A stretch of 64,000 bases of DNA. Origin: Mycobacterium sp. 852002-51057_SCH5723018. Its GTDB lineage: Bacteria > Actinomycetota > Actinomycetes > Mycobacteriales > Mycobacteriaceae. This document shows positions 42,406-50,849 of the stretch, piece by piece; the stretch's first letter is position 1; every line of letters begins with the position of its first letter. Where the stretch lies: NCBI RefSeq assembly GCF_001667035.1, contig NZ_LZIR01000123.1, positions 1-64,000 on the forward strand. The letters run 5' to 3'. Position numbers and translations under genes: made by a program. The notes beneath the pieces are model-generated. The model ran no database searches and was not told the DNA's origin. It was given only the letters and a program-made list of their open reading frames with translations.

Positions 42406-43317
42406 TCAAGAGAACAGCTGCGGGTTCTCAGTGATGTATTGCTCGACAGTCAAAGCCTTTCGACCGGTTAGCTTTTCAACGTCATCGGTGGCGCGGTCGT
42501 AGCGGCCAGCGCGATGTAATTGCGCCATAGTTGCGAGGTGCTGCTGGAGGTGCTCAGGAAGGCCCAACGGCTTGAGAACCTCCTCGACCCACTTGTCATG
42601 CGGGATATCGCTGCCGGTGATCGGTCGATGCAACCCGCGAGAATACTGTGCGGCCAATCCATCGATGTCGAGGCTTTCCGGACCGGTCAACTCGTACACG
42701 TGCCCGATGCGCTGTGGCGGGTCCATCAGGACGGTTGAGACCACCTGGGCGACATCGCTGGCGGCGATCGGTGAGGTGCGGCCGCTGCCGAACGGCAGCG
42801 CCAAGACGTTTCGCTCCCGCAACAACGGAACCGCAAACAACGTGAACATCGGATTGTCGAGGAACGCAGTCGGTCTGATGTGCACGACCGGCACCCCGGA
42901 CCAGTTCAGGAGATGCTCCGCGAGAAAGTGCAAGCGATGCTGATGAGACTCCCCGCTGCTGGTCAGCGTCATCTGCGAGACCGTCATCTGCGACATGTTC
43001 ACCAGCGCCTCGAGGCGACCCGATTCCAACGCCGCGTCACACACGACGACGGTGGCCTGCAGGTAGTCCGGTGAGACGCTCATGGAGAAGAACACGCGGT
43101 CAACGCCACTGATGGCGTCCACCACGTCCCGCGGATCGGTCAGGTCGCCGACCACCACCTCGGCGCCAAGGTCGCGCAACGGGCCGGCGCGCGCATCGTC
43201 GCGGTGAACCAGTGCGCGCACGCGTTCGCCGCGCCCGCGCAGCTGCTCGACCACCAGCCGGCTCACGCCGCCGGTGCCTCCACCGGCGCCGGTGATCAAA
43301 TGAAGCGGCCCCGTCAC
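42406..43317 (-). CDS. NmrA/SDR-like NAD(P)-binding protein
   Basis: 303 residues from the GTG at 43317, chosen because the Rossmann fold begins there (LHLITGAGGGTGGVSRLVVEQL). The nucleotide loop GAGGGTGG and the following acidic-free ALVHRDDAR segment favour NADP. It lacks the Tyr-x3-Lys catalytic pair of classical SDRs and matches the NmrA/HSCARG group: VVVGDLTDPRDVVDAISGVD, HFLAEHLLNWSGVPVVHIRP and GSGRTSPIAASDVAQVV. These may be redox sensors or quinone/isoflavone-type reductases. Upstream in-frame starts would add a non-conserved leader. Confidence 0.82.
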   Translation of the reverse strand: MTGPLHLITGAGGGTGGVSRLVVEQLRGRGERVRALVHRDDARAGPLRDLGAEVVVGDLTDPRDVVDAISGVDRVFFSMSVSPDYLQATVVVCDAALESGRLEALVNMSQMTVSQMTLTSSGESHQHRLHFLAEHLLNWSGVPVVHIRPTAFLDNPMFTLFAVPLLRERNVLALPFGSGRTSPIAASDVAQVVSTVLMDPPQRIGHVYELTGPESLDIDGLAAQYSRGLHRPITGSDIPHDKWVEEVLKPLGLPEHLQQHLATMAQLHRAGRYDRATDDVEKLTGRKALTVEQYITENPQLFS

Positions 43318-43650
43318 GATCGACCGCTGACGACCAGTCGGCAACTCCAGCGATTCATCCGCCGCTCCTGACCGAACCCCGTGGTCAAAGTGTAGGCGCC
43401 GATGGCCGGGCGGCGTGTGGTACGGGATGCAAGCCAGGAATGTCAGTGGGGCTCCGAATCGACCACACACCGAGAGCGCCCGTTCACATCGAAACTCCCG
43501 CCGCCGACACCGCGGGGATCGACCACGCCAGCCGGTCGCGTTCTTGACCTAGCTCCCGGCGAGCAACTTGACAGCGCACCCGATATCAAGTTTTCGATTC
43601 GCGTGACAACTCGCTGGTGGTGCTGAAGTGGCCGGCGTGGCCGTGGACCG
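43318..43650. other. Gap without a clear gene
   Basis: 333 bp between the NmrA-like gene's start and the end of the TIGR03085 gene, both on the minus strand. It should hold the promoter for the NmrA-like gene, for which TACACT in minus-strand GCCTACACTTTGACC near 43390 is a possible -10 box. I see no coding signal. Confidence 0.35.
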
Positions 43651-44271
43651 CTACAAGCCCTTCGGTGCGTCGCGGACCGCCTGGATCGCCGCCGCGTCGC
43701 CGTCGATCTCGACCCGCGCCTCCCGCCCGACGGAGAACAACAGCAGTTCCTCGGGCGCGCCGGTCACCACGACCGTCGGGCCGCGACCCGCGGTCAGCAC
43801 CGTCTTGCCCTCCGGGATGCGCAAGGCCACCCGCCCGGGGACTTTGGCCAGCGTCACCCGGGCCATCAGCGACAGCGTGCGCCGCAGCGCCCGACACAGC
43901 CCCTGTTCGAGCACCCGCGGCTCCCAGCCCGGCTGCGCGCGGCGCACGTCCTCATGGTGGATGAACATCTCGGCGACATTGGCCACCGGGTCGAGCAGTT
44001 TGAACGGCGAGTAGACGGGCGGACCGGACGCGAGCTTGTCCACCAGCGCGTCCCAGTCCGTCTGCTCGGCCACCTCGTCTTGCACCTTGGCGGTATGCGA
44101 GGCAAAGAAGGGAATCATGATTCCCGGCGCGGCGTCGGGGCGGTATTCCCGGATCACCAGGTGGGCGGCTAGGTCTCGGGTCTTCCACCCTTCGCACAGG
44201 GTGGGCGCGTCGGGCCCGACCTCGCGCAGGGTCTCGACCAGGGCGGCGCGTTCGCGTTGAGCAACGGACAC
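43651..44271 (-). CDS. TIGR03085-family (DinB/mycothiol-type) protein
   Basis: 206 residues from a GTG start. The DinB-like four-helix domain includes LCEGWKTRDLAAHLVIREYR and, near the middle, NVAEMFIHHEDVRRAQPGWE, with His residues placed for metal binding (HLVIRE, HHED). It fits the TIGR03085 group related to mycothiol-dependent maleylpyruvate isomerases. The C-terminal domain ends with GREARVEIDGDAAAIQAV, like a sterol-carrier fold. Function unknown. It is divergent from htpG. Confidence 0.8.
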   Translation of the reverse strand: MSVAQRERAALVETLREVGPDAPTLCEGWKTRDLAAHLVIREYRPDAAPGIMIPFFASHTAKVQDEVAEQTDWDALVDKLASGPPVYSPFKLLDPVANVAEMFIHHEDVRRAQPGWEPRVLEQGLCRALRRTLSLMARVTLAKVPGRVALRIPEGKTVLTAGRGPTVVVTGAPEELLLFSVGREARVEIDGDAAAIQAVRDAPKGL

Positions 44272-44330
44272 CTAATATCCCTTCAGCTACGTCGGCTAAA
44301 TTCAAATGATATGTGGTCGAAGGACGTCTC

Positions 44331-46298
44331 ATGAATGCACGTGTCGAGCAGTTGGAGTTCCAGGCGGAGGCCCGGCAGCTGCTGGATTTAATGGTTCACT
44401 CGGTCTACTCCAACAAGGACTCGTTTCTGCGGGAGTTGATCTCCAACGCCTCTGATGCGCTGGACAAGGTGCGGCTGGAAGCGTTCCGCAACAAAGACCT
44501 CGACGTTGACACCTCCGATCTGCACATCGAGATCGAGGCCGACAAGGACGCGCGAACCCTGACGATCCGCGACAACGGCATCGGCATGACGCGCGACGAG
44601 GTGGTGGACCTGATCGGCACGCTGGCCAAGTCGGGCACCGCCGAGCTGCGCCAGCAGCTGCGTGAGGCCAAGAACCTAAAAAACACAGCAGCCTCGGAGG
44701 AGCTGATCGGCCAGTTCGGCATCGGTTTCTATTCGGTCTTCATGGTCGCCGACAAGGTCGAGCTGCTGACGCGCAAGGCCGGCGAGAGCGAAGCCACGCG
44801 GTGGGAATCGAGCGGCGACGGCACCTACACCATCGAATCCATCGACTCATCAGATGGTGGGGCTCCCCAGGGAACCTCGGTCACCCTGCACCTCAAGCCC
44901 GAAGACGCCGAGAACGAGCTGCACGACTACACCGCGGAATGGAAGATCAGGCACCTGGTCAAGAGGTACTCCGACTTCATCGCCTGGCCCATCCGAATGG
45001 AGGTGGAGCGCCAGCAACCACCCGCCTCGGGCGAAGAAGACGAGGGCGGCGAGGAAACCGTCACCGTCGAGACCGAGACCCTCAACTCGATGAAGGCGCT
45101 GTGGGCGCGGCCCAAAGATGAGGTCTCCGACGAGGAATACAAGGAGTTCTACAAGCACATCGCGCACGCCTGGGACGAGCCGCTCGAGGTCATCGCCATG
45201 AAGGCCGAGGGCACCTTCGAGTACCAAGCCCTGCTGTTCATCCCGTCCCAGGCACCGTTTGACCTGTTCGACCGCGACGCCAAAATCGGCGTGCAGCTCT
45301 ATGTCAAGCGCGTGTTCATCATGGGCGACTGCGACCAGCTGCTGCCCAGATACCTGCGCTTCGTCAAGGGCGTGGTCGATGCGCAAGACCTGTCGCTCAA
45401 CGTGTCGCGGGAAATCCTGCAGCAAGACCGGCAGATCAACGCGATTCGCCGGCGTCTCACCAAGAAGGTCCTGTCGACGATCAAGGATCTGCAAACCGAA
45501 CGCCCGGAGGATTACCTCAAGTTCTGGCGGCAATTCGGCAAGGTCCTCAAGGAGGGCCTGATGCTGGACTACGACAACCAGGAGGCGCTGTTACGGGTTT
45601 CCTCGTTCACCTCGACCCACAGCGACGACGAATTGACCACGCTTGCCGGGTACGTCGAACGCATGAAAGACGGTCAGGAGCAGATCTTCTACGCCACCGG
45701 CGAATCGCCGCAGCAACTCCTGAAGTCCCCGCACCTCGAAGCGTTCAAGGCCAAGGGCTACGAGGTCGTGCTGCTCACCGACCCCGTCGATGAGATCTGG
45801 GTGGGATCGGTGACCGAGTTCGACGGCAAGCCGCTGCAGTCGGTGGCGAAGGGTGAGGTCGACCTGGGTTCCGACGAGGACACAAGCGAGGCTGAACGCG
45901 AGGAGCAGCAGAAGGAGTTCGCCGACCTGCTGGCCTGGCTGAAGGAGACCTTGGGCGATCACGTCAAGGAGGTGCGGCTGTCCAACCGGCTCACCGAGTC
46001 GCCGGCCTGCCTGATCACCGACGCCTTCGGGATCACGCCTGCGTTGGCCCGCCTCTACCGGGCATCGGGTCAGGACGTTCCGGTCGACAAGCGGATCCTG
46101 GAAATCAACCCCAAACATCCGCTCATCACCGGCCTGCGGGACGCGCAGAAGAACGCGGCCGACGATGCGGCGCTCACCGGGGTCACCGAAACCGCCGAGT
46201 TGCTCTATGGCACAGCGCTTCTGGCCGAAGGGGGAGCGCTCGACGATCCGGCCCGATTCGCCGAGCTGCTCGCCGACCGCTTAACGCGCACGGTGTAG
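44331..46298 (+). CDS. htpG: Chaperone HtpG (Hsp90)
   Basis: 655 residues from the ATG at 44331, with GAAGGACG about 9 nt upstream; the GTG at 44313 is less likely. The N terminus matches mycobacterial HtpG (NARVEQLEFQAEARQLLDLM). The GHKL ATP site is complete: ELISNASDALDK, DNGIGM, GTLAKSGT and GQFGIGFYSVFM. The middle domain has the catalytic-loop Arg in SLNVSREILQQDR. An acidic linker follows the first domain (EEDEGGEE). The protein folds or remodels client proteins in the cytosol. No HAIR or CIRCE heat-shock element is visible in the short upstream region. Confidence 0.97.
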   Translation: MNARVEQLEFQAEARQLLDLMVHSVYSNKDSFLRELISNASDALDKVRLEAFRNKDLDVDTSDLHIEIEADKDARTLTIRDNGIGMTRDEVVDLIGTLAKSGTAELRQQLREAKNLKNTAASEELIGQFGIGFYSVFMVADKVELLTRKAGESEATRWESSGDGTYTIESIDSSDGGAPQGTSVTLHLKPEDAENELHDYTAEWKIRHLVKRYSDFIAWPIRMEVERQQPPASGEEDEGGEETVTVETETLNSMKALWARPKDEVSDEEYKEFYKHIAHAWDEPLEVIAMKAEGTFEYQALLFIPSQAPFDLFDRDAKIGVQLYVKRVFIMGDCDQLLPRYLRFVKGVVDAQDLSLNVSREILQQDRQINAIRRRLTKKVLSTIKDLQTERPEDYLKFWRQFGKVLKEGLMLDYDNQEALLRVSSFTSTHSDDELTTLAGYVERMKDGQEQIFYATGESPQQLLKSPHLEAFKAKGYEVVLLTDPVDEIWVGSVTEFDGKPLQSVAKGEVDLGSDEDTSEAEREEQQKEFADLLAWLKETLGDHVKEVRLSNRLTESPACLITDAFGITPALARLYRASGQDVPVDKRILEINPKHPLITGLRDAQKNAADDAALTGVTETAELLYGTALLAEGGALDDPARFAELLADRLTRTV

Positions 46299-46375
46299 GC
46301 GGCGTTTCCGCTCGCGGCACTAGTCAGCCGGCTATTAATGCGATTGAATGCGTGCTGGAAGGGATATTCACTCGC

Positions 46376-46609
46376 ATGGCCAAATTCCGGATCGTCGACC
46401 CACATGGCGGTGTGGTGGCGACCAAGAATTTCGACAGCGCGGAGGCCGCGCACGCGTGGTTTACGGCCTCGATCGGCAGCTCGGAGCTCGGTTGGCGCAT
46501 GGAGGTCGACGACGACGGGCAGTGGGCCTTCTTCGACGACACCGAGGGCTTCACCGCCCCGGTCAGCCACCATCCGGCACCGGTCGCGCGGCACCGGCAG
46601 CGGCGTTAG
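46376..46609 (+). CDS. Small conserved-looking protein
   Basis: 77 residues from the ATG at 46376. It reads like a compact alpha/beta domain: FRIVDPHGGVVATKNFDSAE, AHAWFTASIG, ELGWRMEVDDDGQWAFFDDT, with a His/Arg-rich tail. An alternative GTG at 46352 adds eight residues. I do not recognise the family. It lies 77 bp after htpG and overlaps the end of the cupin gene on the other strand by 4 bp. Confidence 0.55.
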   Translation: MAKFRIVDPHGGVVATKNFDSAEAAHAWFTASIGSSELGWRMEVDDDGQWAFFDDTEGFTAPVSHHPAPVARHRQRR

Positions 46610-47043
46610 GCGAGTGGCGGGCCCAATATTTCGCAGCCGAACCGCGCGGCAAGCTCATGGATTTTGTCGGCGGGAGTGTTTTTAACCTCGTAGACAATTT
46701 GCTCAAAGCCGCCAGGAGTAATGATGGCCAGCAGTCGACTCTCGGCCTGAGCGATGTTCCTCCAGCTGTGCGGCGAATTGCGCGGGACCCTGATGCATGC
46801 CCCGGGGGTCGCGTCAAAGACCTTGTCGCCGACGGCAATTCGATATTCACCGGCGATCACCAGTAAGTGCTCCTCTTCATTGCGATGCAGGTGGGTCGGC
46901 ACCGCGCAACCCGGCTCGGCCGCCGACTCGATGATGGCGTAAGCGCCGTCCGTGACGCGACTGTCGACGCGGACCGCTTGGCGCTCTCCCGGCGCCGCGG
47001 CAAACCAGGTGTCGCCGTGGCCTCGTTCTCCGGCGGTGGGCAC
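46606..47043 (-). CDS. Single-domain cupin
   Basis: 145 residues. The metal-binding cupin motifs are present: THLHRNEEEHLLVIAGEYRI for motif 1 and PGACIRVPRNSPHSWRN for motif 2. Such small cupins may be enzymes or ligand sensors. It lies 2 bp after the GntR gene on the same strand, so it is probably co-regulated with it and with the divergent MFS gene. Confidence 0.82.
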   Translation of the reverse strand: MPTAGERGHGDTWFAAAPGERQAVRVDSRVTDGAYAIIESAAEPGCAVPTHLHRNEEEHLLVIAGEYRIAVGDKVFDATPGACIRVPRNSPHSWRNIAQAESRLLAIITPGGFEQIVYEVKNTPADKIHELAARFGCEILGPPLA

Positions 47044-47045
47044 AG

Positions 47046-47756
47046 CTAAGCCTGGGCGTCTTCGGCAAGGAAGCGGTGGATCAGGTCGCCGGTGTCGAGC
47101 AGGTGCTTGGTGACCAGCGCCTGGGCTGTGGCGACGTCGCCGCGGCGCACGGCCTTGAGCAGTGCCATGTGCTCCCGGTCCGACTCCCGCTTGTACGACG
47201 GTAGGCCCAGCTTGAGCCGCAGGTAGCGTTCCCCACGTTCGTGCAGCATCCCGATCATCGCCAGGAGTTGGGGTCGCGCGGCGGGCTCATAGAGGCTCTG
47301 GTGAAAAGCCTCGTTGCGGGCCACGTAGAGCGACGGCTCGGTTTCGGCCGACGCCGCCTTGCACAGCGCTTCCGCGTGCCGCAGCGACTCCGGCGTGTGA
47401 GCGGGGATCGCCCGCGCGATCGCCAGACTCTCGAGCGCGGCGCGGATCTCGTAGATCTCACGCGCCTCGCCGGCAGACAACGGCGCAACGGTGGCGCCCT
47501 TGTTCATCTCGACTTTGGCCCACCCCTCGCTCTCCAGCTGGCGCAGGGCCTCGCGGACGGGGATCGCGCTGACGGCGAAGTGCCGCGCGATGGCGTCTTG
47601 ACGCAGCGGCGTGCCGGGTGCGAGCGTTCCGTCGACGATCGCCGCGCGCAACGCATTCGCGATCAGCCGCGGCGTGCTGCCACGTTCGGCGAGCGACAGC
47701 GCGGCGGGTAACGCACCCAGCGCATTGTCCGAGGGAGAGTGACCTGTTACGCTCAT
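47046..47756 (-). CDS. GntR/FCD-family transcriptional regulator
   Basis: About 236 residues from the ATG at 47756. The winged HTH (about 25-95) includes RAAIVDGTLAPGTPLRQDAI and VSAIPVREALRQLESEGWAK, the standard GntR turn. The FCD domain (about 100-225) has EIYEIRAALESLAIARAI, NEAFHQSLY and a late His (EHMALLKAVRRGD), which bind a metal and an organic acid in this family. It probably controls its own operon (with the cupin) and the divergent transporter. The promoter is unusually AT-rich. Confidence 0.88.
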   Translation of the reverse strand: MSVTGHSPSDNALGALPAALSLAERGSTPRLIANALRAAIVDGTLAPGTPLRQDAIARHFAVSAIPVREALRQLESEGWAKVEMNKGATVAPLSAGEAREIYEIRAALESLAIARAIPAHTPESLRHAEALCKAASAETEPSLYVARNEAFHQSLYEPAARPQLLAMIGMLHERGERYLRLKLGLPSYKRESDREHMALLKAVRRGDVATAQALVTKHLLDTGDLIHRFLAEDAQA

Positions 47757-47762
47757 CACTAT

Positions 47763-47768
47763 ATTATA
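47763..47768 (-). promoter_or_regulatory. Consensus -10 box, leaderless GntR transcript
   Basis: On the minus strand TATAAT (47768-47763) ends 7 nt before the ATG at 47756, so the transcript should be leaderless. The surrounding TTGTATATAATATAG is AT-rich and partly palindromic and may also be the GntR operator. Confidence 0.5.
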
Positions 47769-47851
47769 TACAATGTGACGCGGGACGAACGCCAAGCTTG
47801 GCGCTTACGGGATATCAGCGGTCGTTCCGCAGTGTCACCGGAGGACACCAG

Positions 47852-49153
47852 ATGACTTCAACGACCGAACGGCCCGATGTCGGGAGGCGTCGCACGCCGC
47901 TCAATCGTTCACAGATCGCCGGATTCTGGGGCGCCTGGACGGGCTGGACGCTCGACGGGATGGATTCGTTCATCTACGCGCTGGTGCTCACGCCCGCGCT
48001 GACCGAGCTGCTGCCGCGTTCGGGTTTCGCCGCGACGCCGAGCAATGTCGGTCTCTCGGGGTCGATCCTTTTTGCCCTATTTCTGGTGGGCTGGGGCCTG
48101 TCGTTCATCTGGGGTCCGATTGCCGACCGCTTCGGGCGGACCAAGGTGCTGGCCGCCACGATCTTCACGTTCGCGATCTTCACCGGGCTGTCTGCCGCGG
48201 CGCAAAACGTCTGGGAGCTGGCCGCGTTCCGCTTCATCGCGGGTGTGGGTATCGGCGGGGAGTGGGCACTCGCGGGGACTTACGTGGCGGAGGCATGGCC
48301 GGAGGACCGGCGCAAGATGGGGGCCGGCTACCTGCAGACCGGCTACTACGCCGGCTTCTTTCTGGCGGCGGCACTCAACTACACGATCGGCGTCCATTTT
48401 GGTTGGCGAGCAATGTTTTTGACCGGCGCCGTGCCAGTCGTCGTCGCCATTCTGATCCTGACCCGGGTCAAGGAAACCGAGAAGTGGGAGAAGCTCGAGC
48501 CCGACCCCGCGGTCCGCACCAAGCCGCTGCGCGAGATTCTCGGGCCGCGCTACCGGCGCCGTACCTGGGTGGCGTGTGCGCTACTGACCATCGCGATCGT
48601 GGGTTTGTGGGCGGGCGCAGTTTACGAACCCACGGCCGTCATTCAGTTGGCGCAGCACGCCGGTTTCGACAAGAGCGGCGCGACTAAAACCGCGTCGTGG
48701 GCCACCGCGCTGTTGTCTGTCGGCACCATCCTGGGTTGTCTGCTGGTGCCGGTGCTCTCGGAGCGCATAGGACGCAGAAAGACGCTCGCGATTTACTTTG
48801 GCGGGATGGCGATTTCGATCGCCGGCAGCTTCGGCTGGGCGTTTTATTTGCCCAACGGACTCGCGCCTTTCATCGCGTGGTTATTCGTACTCGGCTTCTT
48901 CGGCGGCAACTTCGCGATCTTCAGCCTGTGGTTGCCCGAGCAGTTCGAAACCCGAGTGCGCGCGACGGCGTTTGCGTTCTCCACGTCGTTCGGCCGTTTC
49001 GTCGGCGCCGGCGTGAACTTCCTGCTGGGTGCGGCGGTCCTGCACACGCACACGCTGGGTCTGCCCGTGGCGCTGACCGCGGTCGCGTTCGTGATCGGGC
49101 TCTTCGTCATTCCCTTCGCCCCCGAAACCCGGGGCGAGGCGCTCCCTCAATAG
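47852..49153 (+). CDS. MFS transporter (organic/aromatic acid type)
   Basis: 433 residues from the ATG at 47852, which has GGAGG upstream. It has 12 predicted helices. Helix 1 carries GWTLDGMDSFIYALVLTPAL, the DxxDxxI-like pattern of the AAHS/SHS carboxylate families, and the loop after helix 2 reads GPIADRFGRTKVLA. It probably imports an organic or aromatic acid with protons. It is divergent from the GntR/cupin operon, 95 bp away, which likely regulates it. Confidence 0.85.
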   Translation: MTSTTERPDVGRRRTPLNRSQIAGFWGAWTGWTLDGMDSFIYALVLTPALTELLPRSGFAATPSNVGLSGSILFALFLVGWGLSFIWGPIADRFGRTKVLAATIFTFAIFTGLSAAAQNVWELAAFRFIAGVGIGGEWALAGTYVAEAWPEDRRKMGAGYLQTGYYAGFFLAAALNYTIGVHFGWRAMFLTGAVPVVVAILILTRVKETEKWEKLEPDPAVRTKPLREILGPRYRRRTWVACALLTIAIVGLWAGAVYEPTAVIQLAQHAGFDKSGATKTASWATALLSVGTILGCLLVPVLSERIGRRKTLAIYFGGMAISIAGSFGWAFYLPNGLAPFIAWLFVLGFFGGNFAIFSLWLPEQFETRVRATAFAFSTSFGRFVGAGVNFLLGAAVLHTHTLGLPVALTAVAFVIGLFVIPFAPETRGEALPQ

Positions 49154-49199
49154 TGGACGCGCGCATCGATGACCTTGGTGCCGCCCGAACGGAGGTGTT

Positions 49200-49700
49200 A
49201 TGGAACGCGATTCAATGATTGAGCTGTGGGAACAGCACACCCACTACGAGTTTGAACGCAGGGATGCCGATCTCACGGTCTCGACAATGGTGGCCGATGC
49301 GAGTGTGATGCACCTTCCCACGATGAGTGGTGGGTTCGGCCGCGACAATCTTCGGTCGTTTTACCGAGATGTGTTCATCCCGGCGATTCCTGCCGACACG
49401 ACCAGCGAGCTCATCGCGCGCTCGGTCGGCGACGACTTTCTGGTTGAGGAAGCGATCCTGCGGATGACGCACGACCGCGAGATACCCTTCCTGGCGCCGG
49501 GCGTCGCGCCCACCGGGGCGACCCTCGAAATGCCCTTCGCAGTGGTCGTTACGTTTCGGGACGGCCTCATGCGAAGCGAACGGCTCTATTGGGATCAGGC
49601 GACAGTGCTGCGCCAGCTCGGCCTGATACCCGAAAATGGCTTGCCGCTCGCTCAGTTGTCCGACATCACCACGTTTCTCCGGCAGAAGGTCGCTGACTAG
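49200..49700 (+). CDS. SnoaL/NTF2-like ester-cyclase-family protein
   Basis: 166 residues after GGAGG. A single NTF2-like domain: WEQHTHYEFERRDADLTVST, MVADASVMHLPTMSGG, FYRDVFIPAIPADTTSEL and MRSERLYWDQATVLRQLGL. This is the SnoaL-type pattern found in ester cyclases and many uncharacterised proteins. It lies 46 bp after the MFS gene on the same strand and may act on the imported compound. It shows no special similarity to the giant repeat protein's units beyond fold. Confidence 0.75.
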   Translation: MERDSMIELWEQHTHYEFERRDADLTVSTMVADASVMHLPTMSGGFGRDNLRSFYRDVFIPAIPADTTSELIARSVGDDFLVEEAILRMTHDREIPFLAPGVAPTGATLEMPFAVVVTFRDGLMRSERLYWDQATVLRQLGLIPENGLPLAQLSDITTFLRQKVAD

Positions 49701-49717
49701 CAGACTCAGCAGCGGCC

Positions 49718-49795
49718 TCAGTGGCACACCTCGCAGGCGATGCCGTCGCCGTCGCGATCCAGTGGCGCCCGGTAACCCGGCTGGCTTGCTGACGA
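49718..49795 (-). pseudogene. Excalibur calcium-binding domain remnant
   Basis: Twenty-five codons on the minus strand, from just after an in-frame TAA (49796-49798) to a TGA (49718-49720), read SSASQPGYRAPLDRDGDGIACEVCH. Within it, PGYR and DRDGDGIACE are the hallmark end of Excalibur domains, with the Dx-Dx-DG calcium loop and paired Cys. The upstream part of any such gene is missing, so this is a fossil of a secreted Excalibur protein left between the SnoaL and ptxD genes. Confidence 0.55.
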
Positions 49796-49823
49796 TTACA
49801 GAACTAACACCCTGACGCATCCG

Positions 49824-50849
49824 TCAGGCAAGAGGTGACTTTCGGACGATGGCGTTTGCGGCGACGGCGGGAGGCTTGCCGGCGCGAACATCGAGGATGC
49901 ATTGTGCGGCCGCGCTTTCGATCTGGCGGCGGACATCGGAGACGGCCGAACCAAGGTGAGGGGTGAACAGCGTGCGGTCGCTTGTGAGCAGGCCGGCCGG
50001 AATCTCTCGCGGTCGGGACCGATCCGACCTGTCCTCGAAGGCGAAGACGTCGGCCGCATAGCCGCCCAGTCGCCCCGCGGCCAGCGCGTCGGCGACGGCG
50101 TTTTCGTCGACCACCGAACCGCGACCCACGTTAACCAACAGCGCCCCGTCGGGAAGCCGTCGCAACGCGTCCGGCCCGATGAGGTGGCGGGTCTGGGCGG
50201 TGAGCGGCGCCGTCAGCACGACGGCGGTGCAGCACTCCAGAAGGATTTCCAGCGGCACGGACCGCACCCCCAACTCCTGCTCGGCGGCGACCGGCAGCGA
50301 ATCGGGGTCGGTATAAAGCAGTTTCGCGTCGAACGCGAGCAGCCGGCGGGCGACTGCGCGGCCCAGAGCGCCCATCCCAATGATTCCGACCTGTTTGCCC
50401 GCCAGTCCGCCGCCGTAGAGTTCGGGGCGCCATCCTCGATGCCGGCCCGAGCGAACGCAGGTGTCGCCGGCCAGTACGCGGCGGTCCAGCGCGATCAACA
50501 GCCCGACCGCGAGATCCGCGGTGGGCGCCGTGAGCAGGTCCTCGACGTAGCTGACCCACACTCCACGGGCGGTGCACGCCGCGACGTCGATGTTGTCGTA
50601 GCCCTTGAGCGCTCCGGCGACGATCGACAACCTGGGGCTGTGTCGCAGCAACTCCTCGTCGACGCGGTCGGGCATGAAAACCAGCAACGCGTCCGCATCG
50701 CGACATCTGGTGAGTAGTTCGCTTCGGGTGAGGCTATCGGGTGTCTGGTTGGCGATGACCTCGCACGATCGGCCCAGCAGGTCAAGCACCTCCGGGTGGA
50801 CCCGATGCGTGATGACGACGCGAAAGGGCAGTGAGGGAGCCGAATTCAC
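49824..50849 (-). CDS. ptxD: Phosphite dehydrogenase (PtxD)
   Basis: 341 residues, a D-2-hydroxyacid-dehydrogenase fold matching Pseudomonas stutzeri PtxD throughout: VITHRVHPEVLDLLG, NQTPDSLTRSELLTRCRDA, FMPDRVDEELL, GALKGYDNIDV and ACTARGVWVSYVEDLLTAPT. The residues known to matter in PtxD are all present with a constant offset of six: Met59, Lys82, Arg243, Glu272 and His298. The NAD loop is GIIGMGALG (155-163). Asp181 replaces the cofactor-selecting Glu175, which still favours NAD+. The enzyme oxidises phosphite to phosphate. It is the last gene of the ptx operon and its start overlaps the permease stop by 4 bp. Confidence 0.9.
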   Translation of the reverse strand: MNSAPSLPFRVVITHRVHPEVLDLLGRSCEVIANQTPDSLTRSELLTRCRDADALLVFMPDRVDEELLRHSPRLSIVAGALKGYDNIDVAACTARGVWVSYVEDLLTAPTADLAVGLLIALDRRVLAGDTCVRSGRHRGWRPELYGGGLAGKQVGIIGMGALGRAVARRLLAFDAKLLYTDPDSLPVAAEQELGVRSVPLEILLECCTAVVLTAPLTAQTRHLIGPDALRRLPDGALLVNVGRGSVVDENAVADALAAGRLGGYAADVFAFEDRSDRSRPREIPAGLLTSDRTLFTPHLGSAVSDVRRQIESAAAQCILDVRAGKPPAVAANAIVRKSPLA

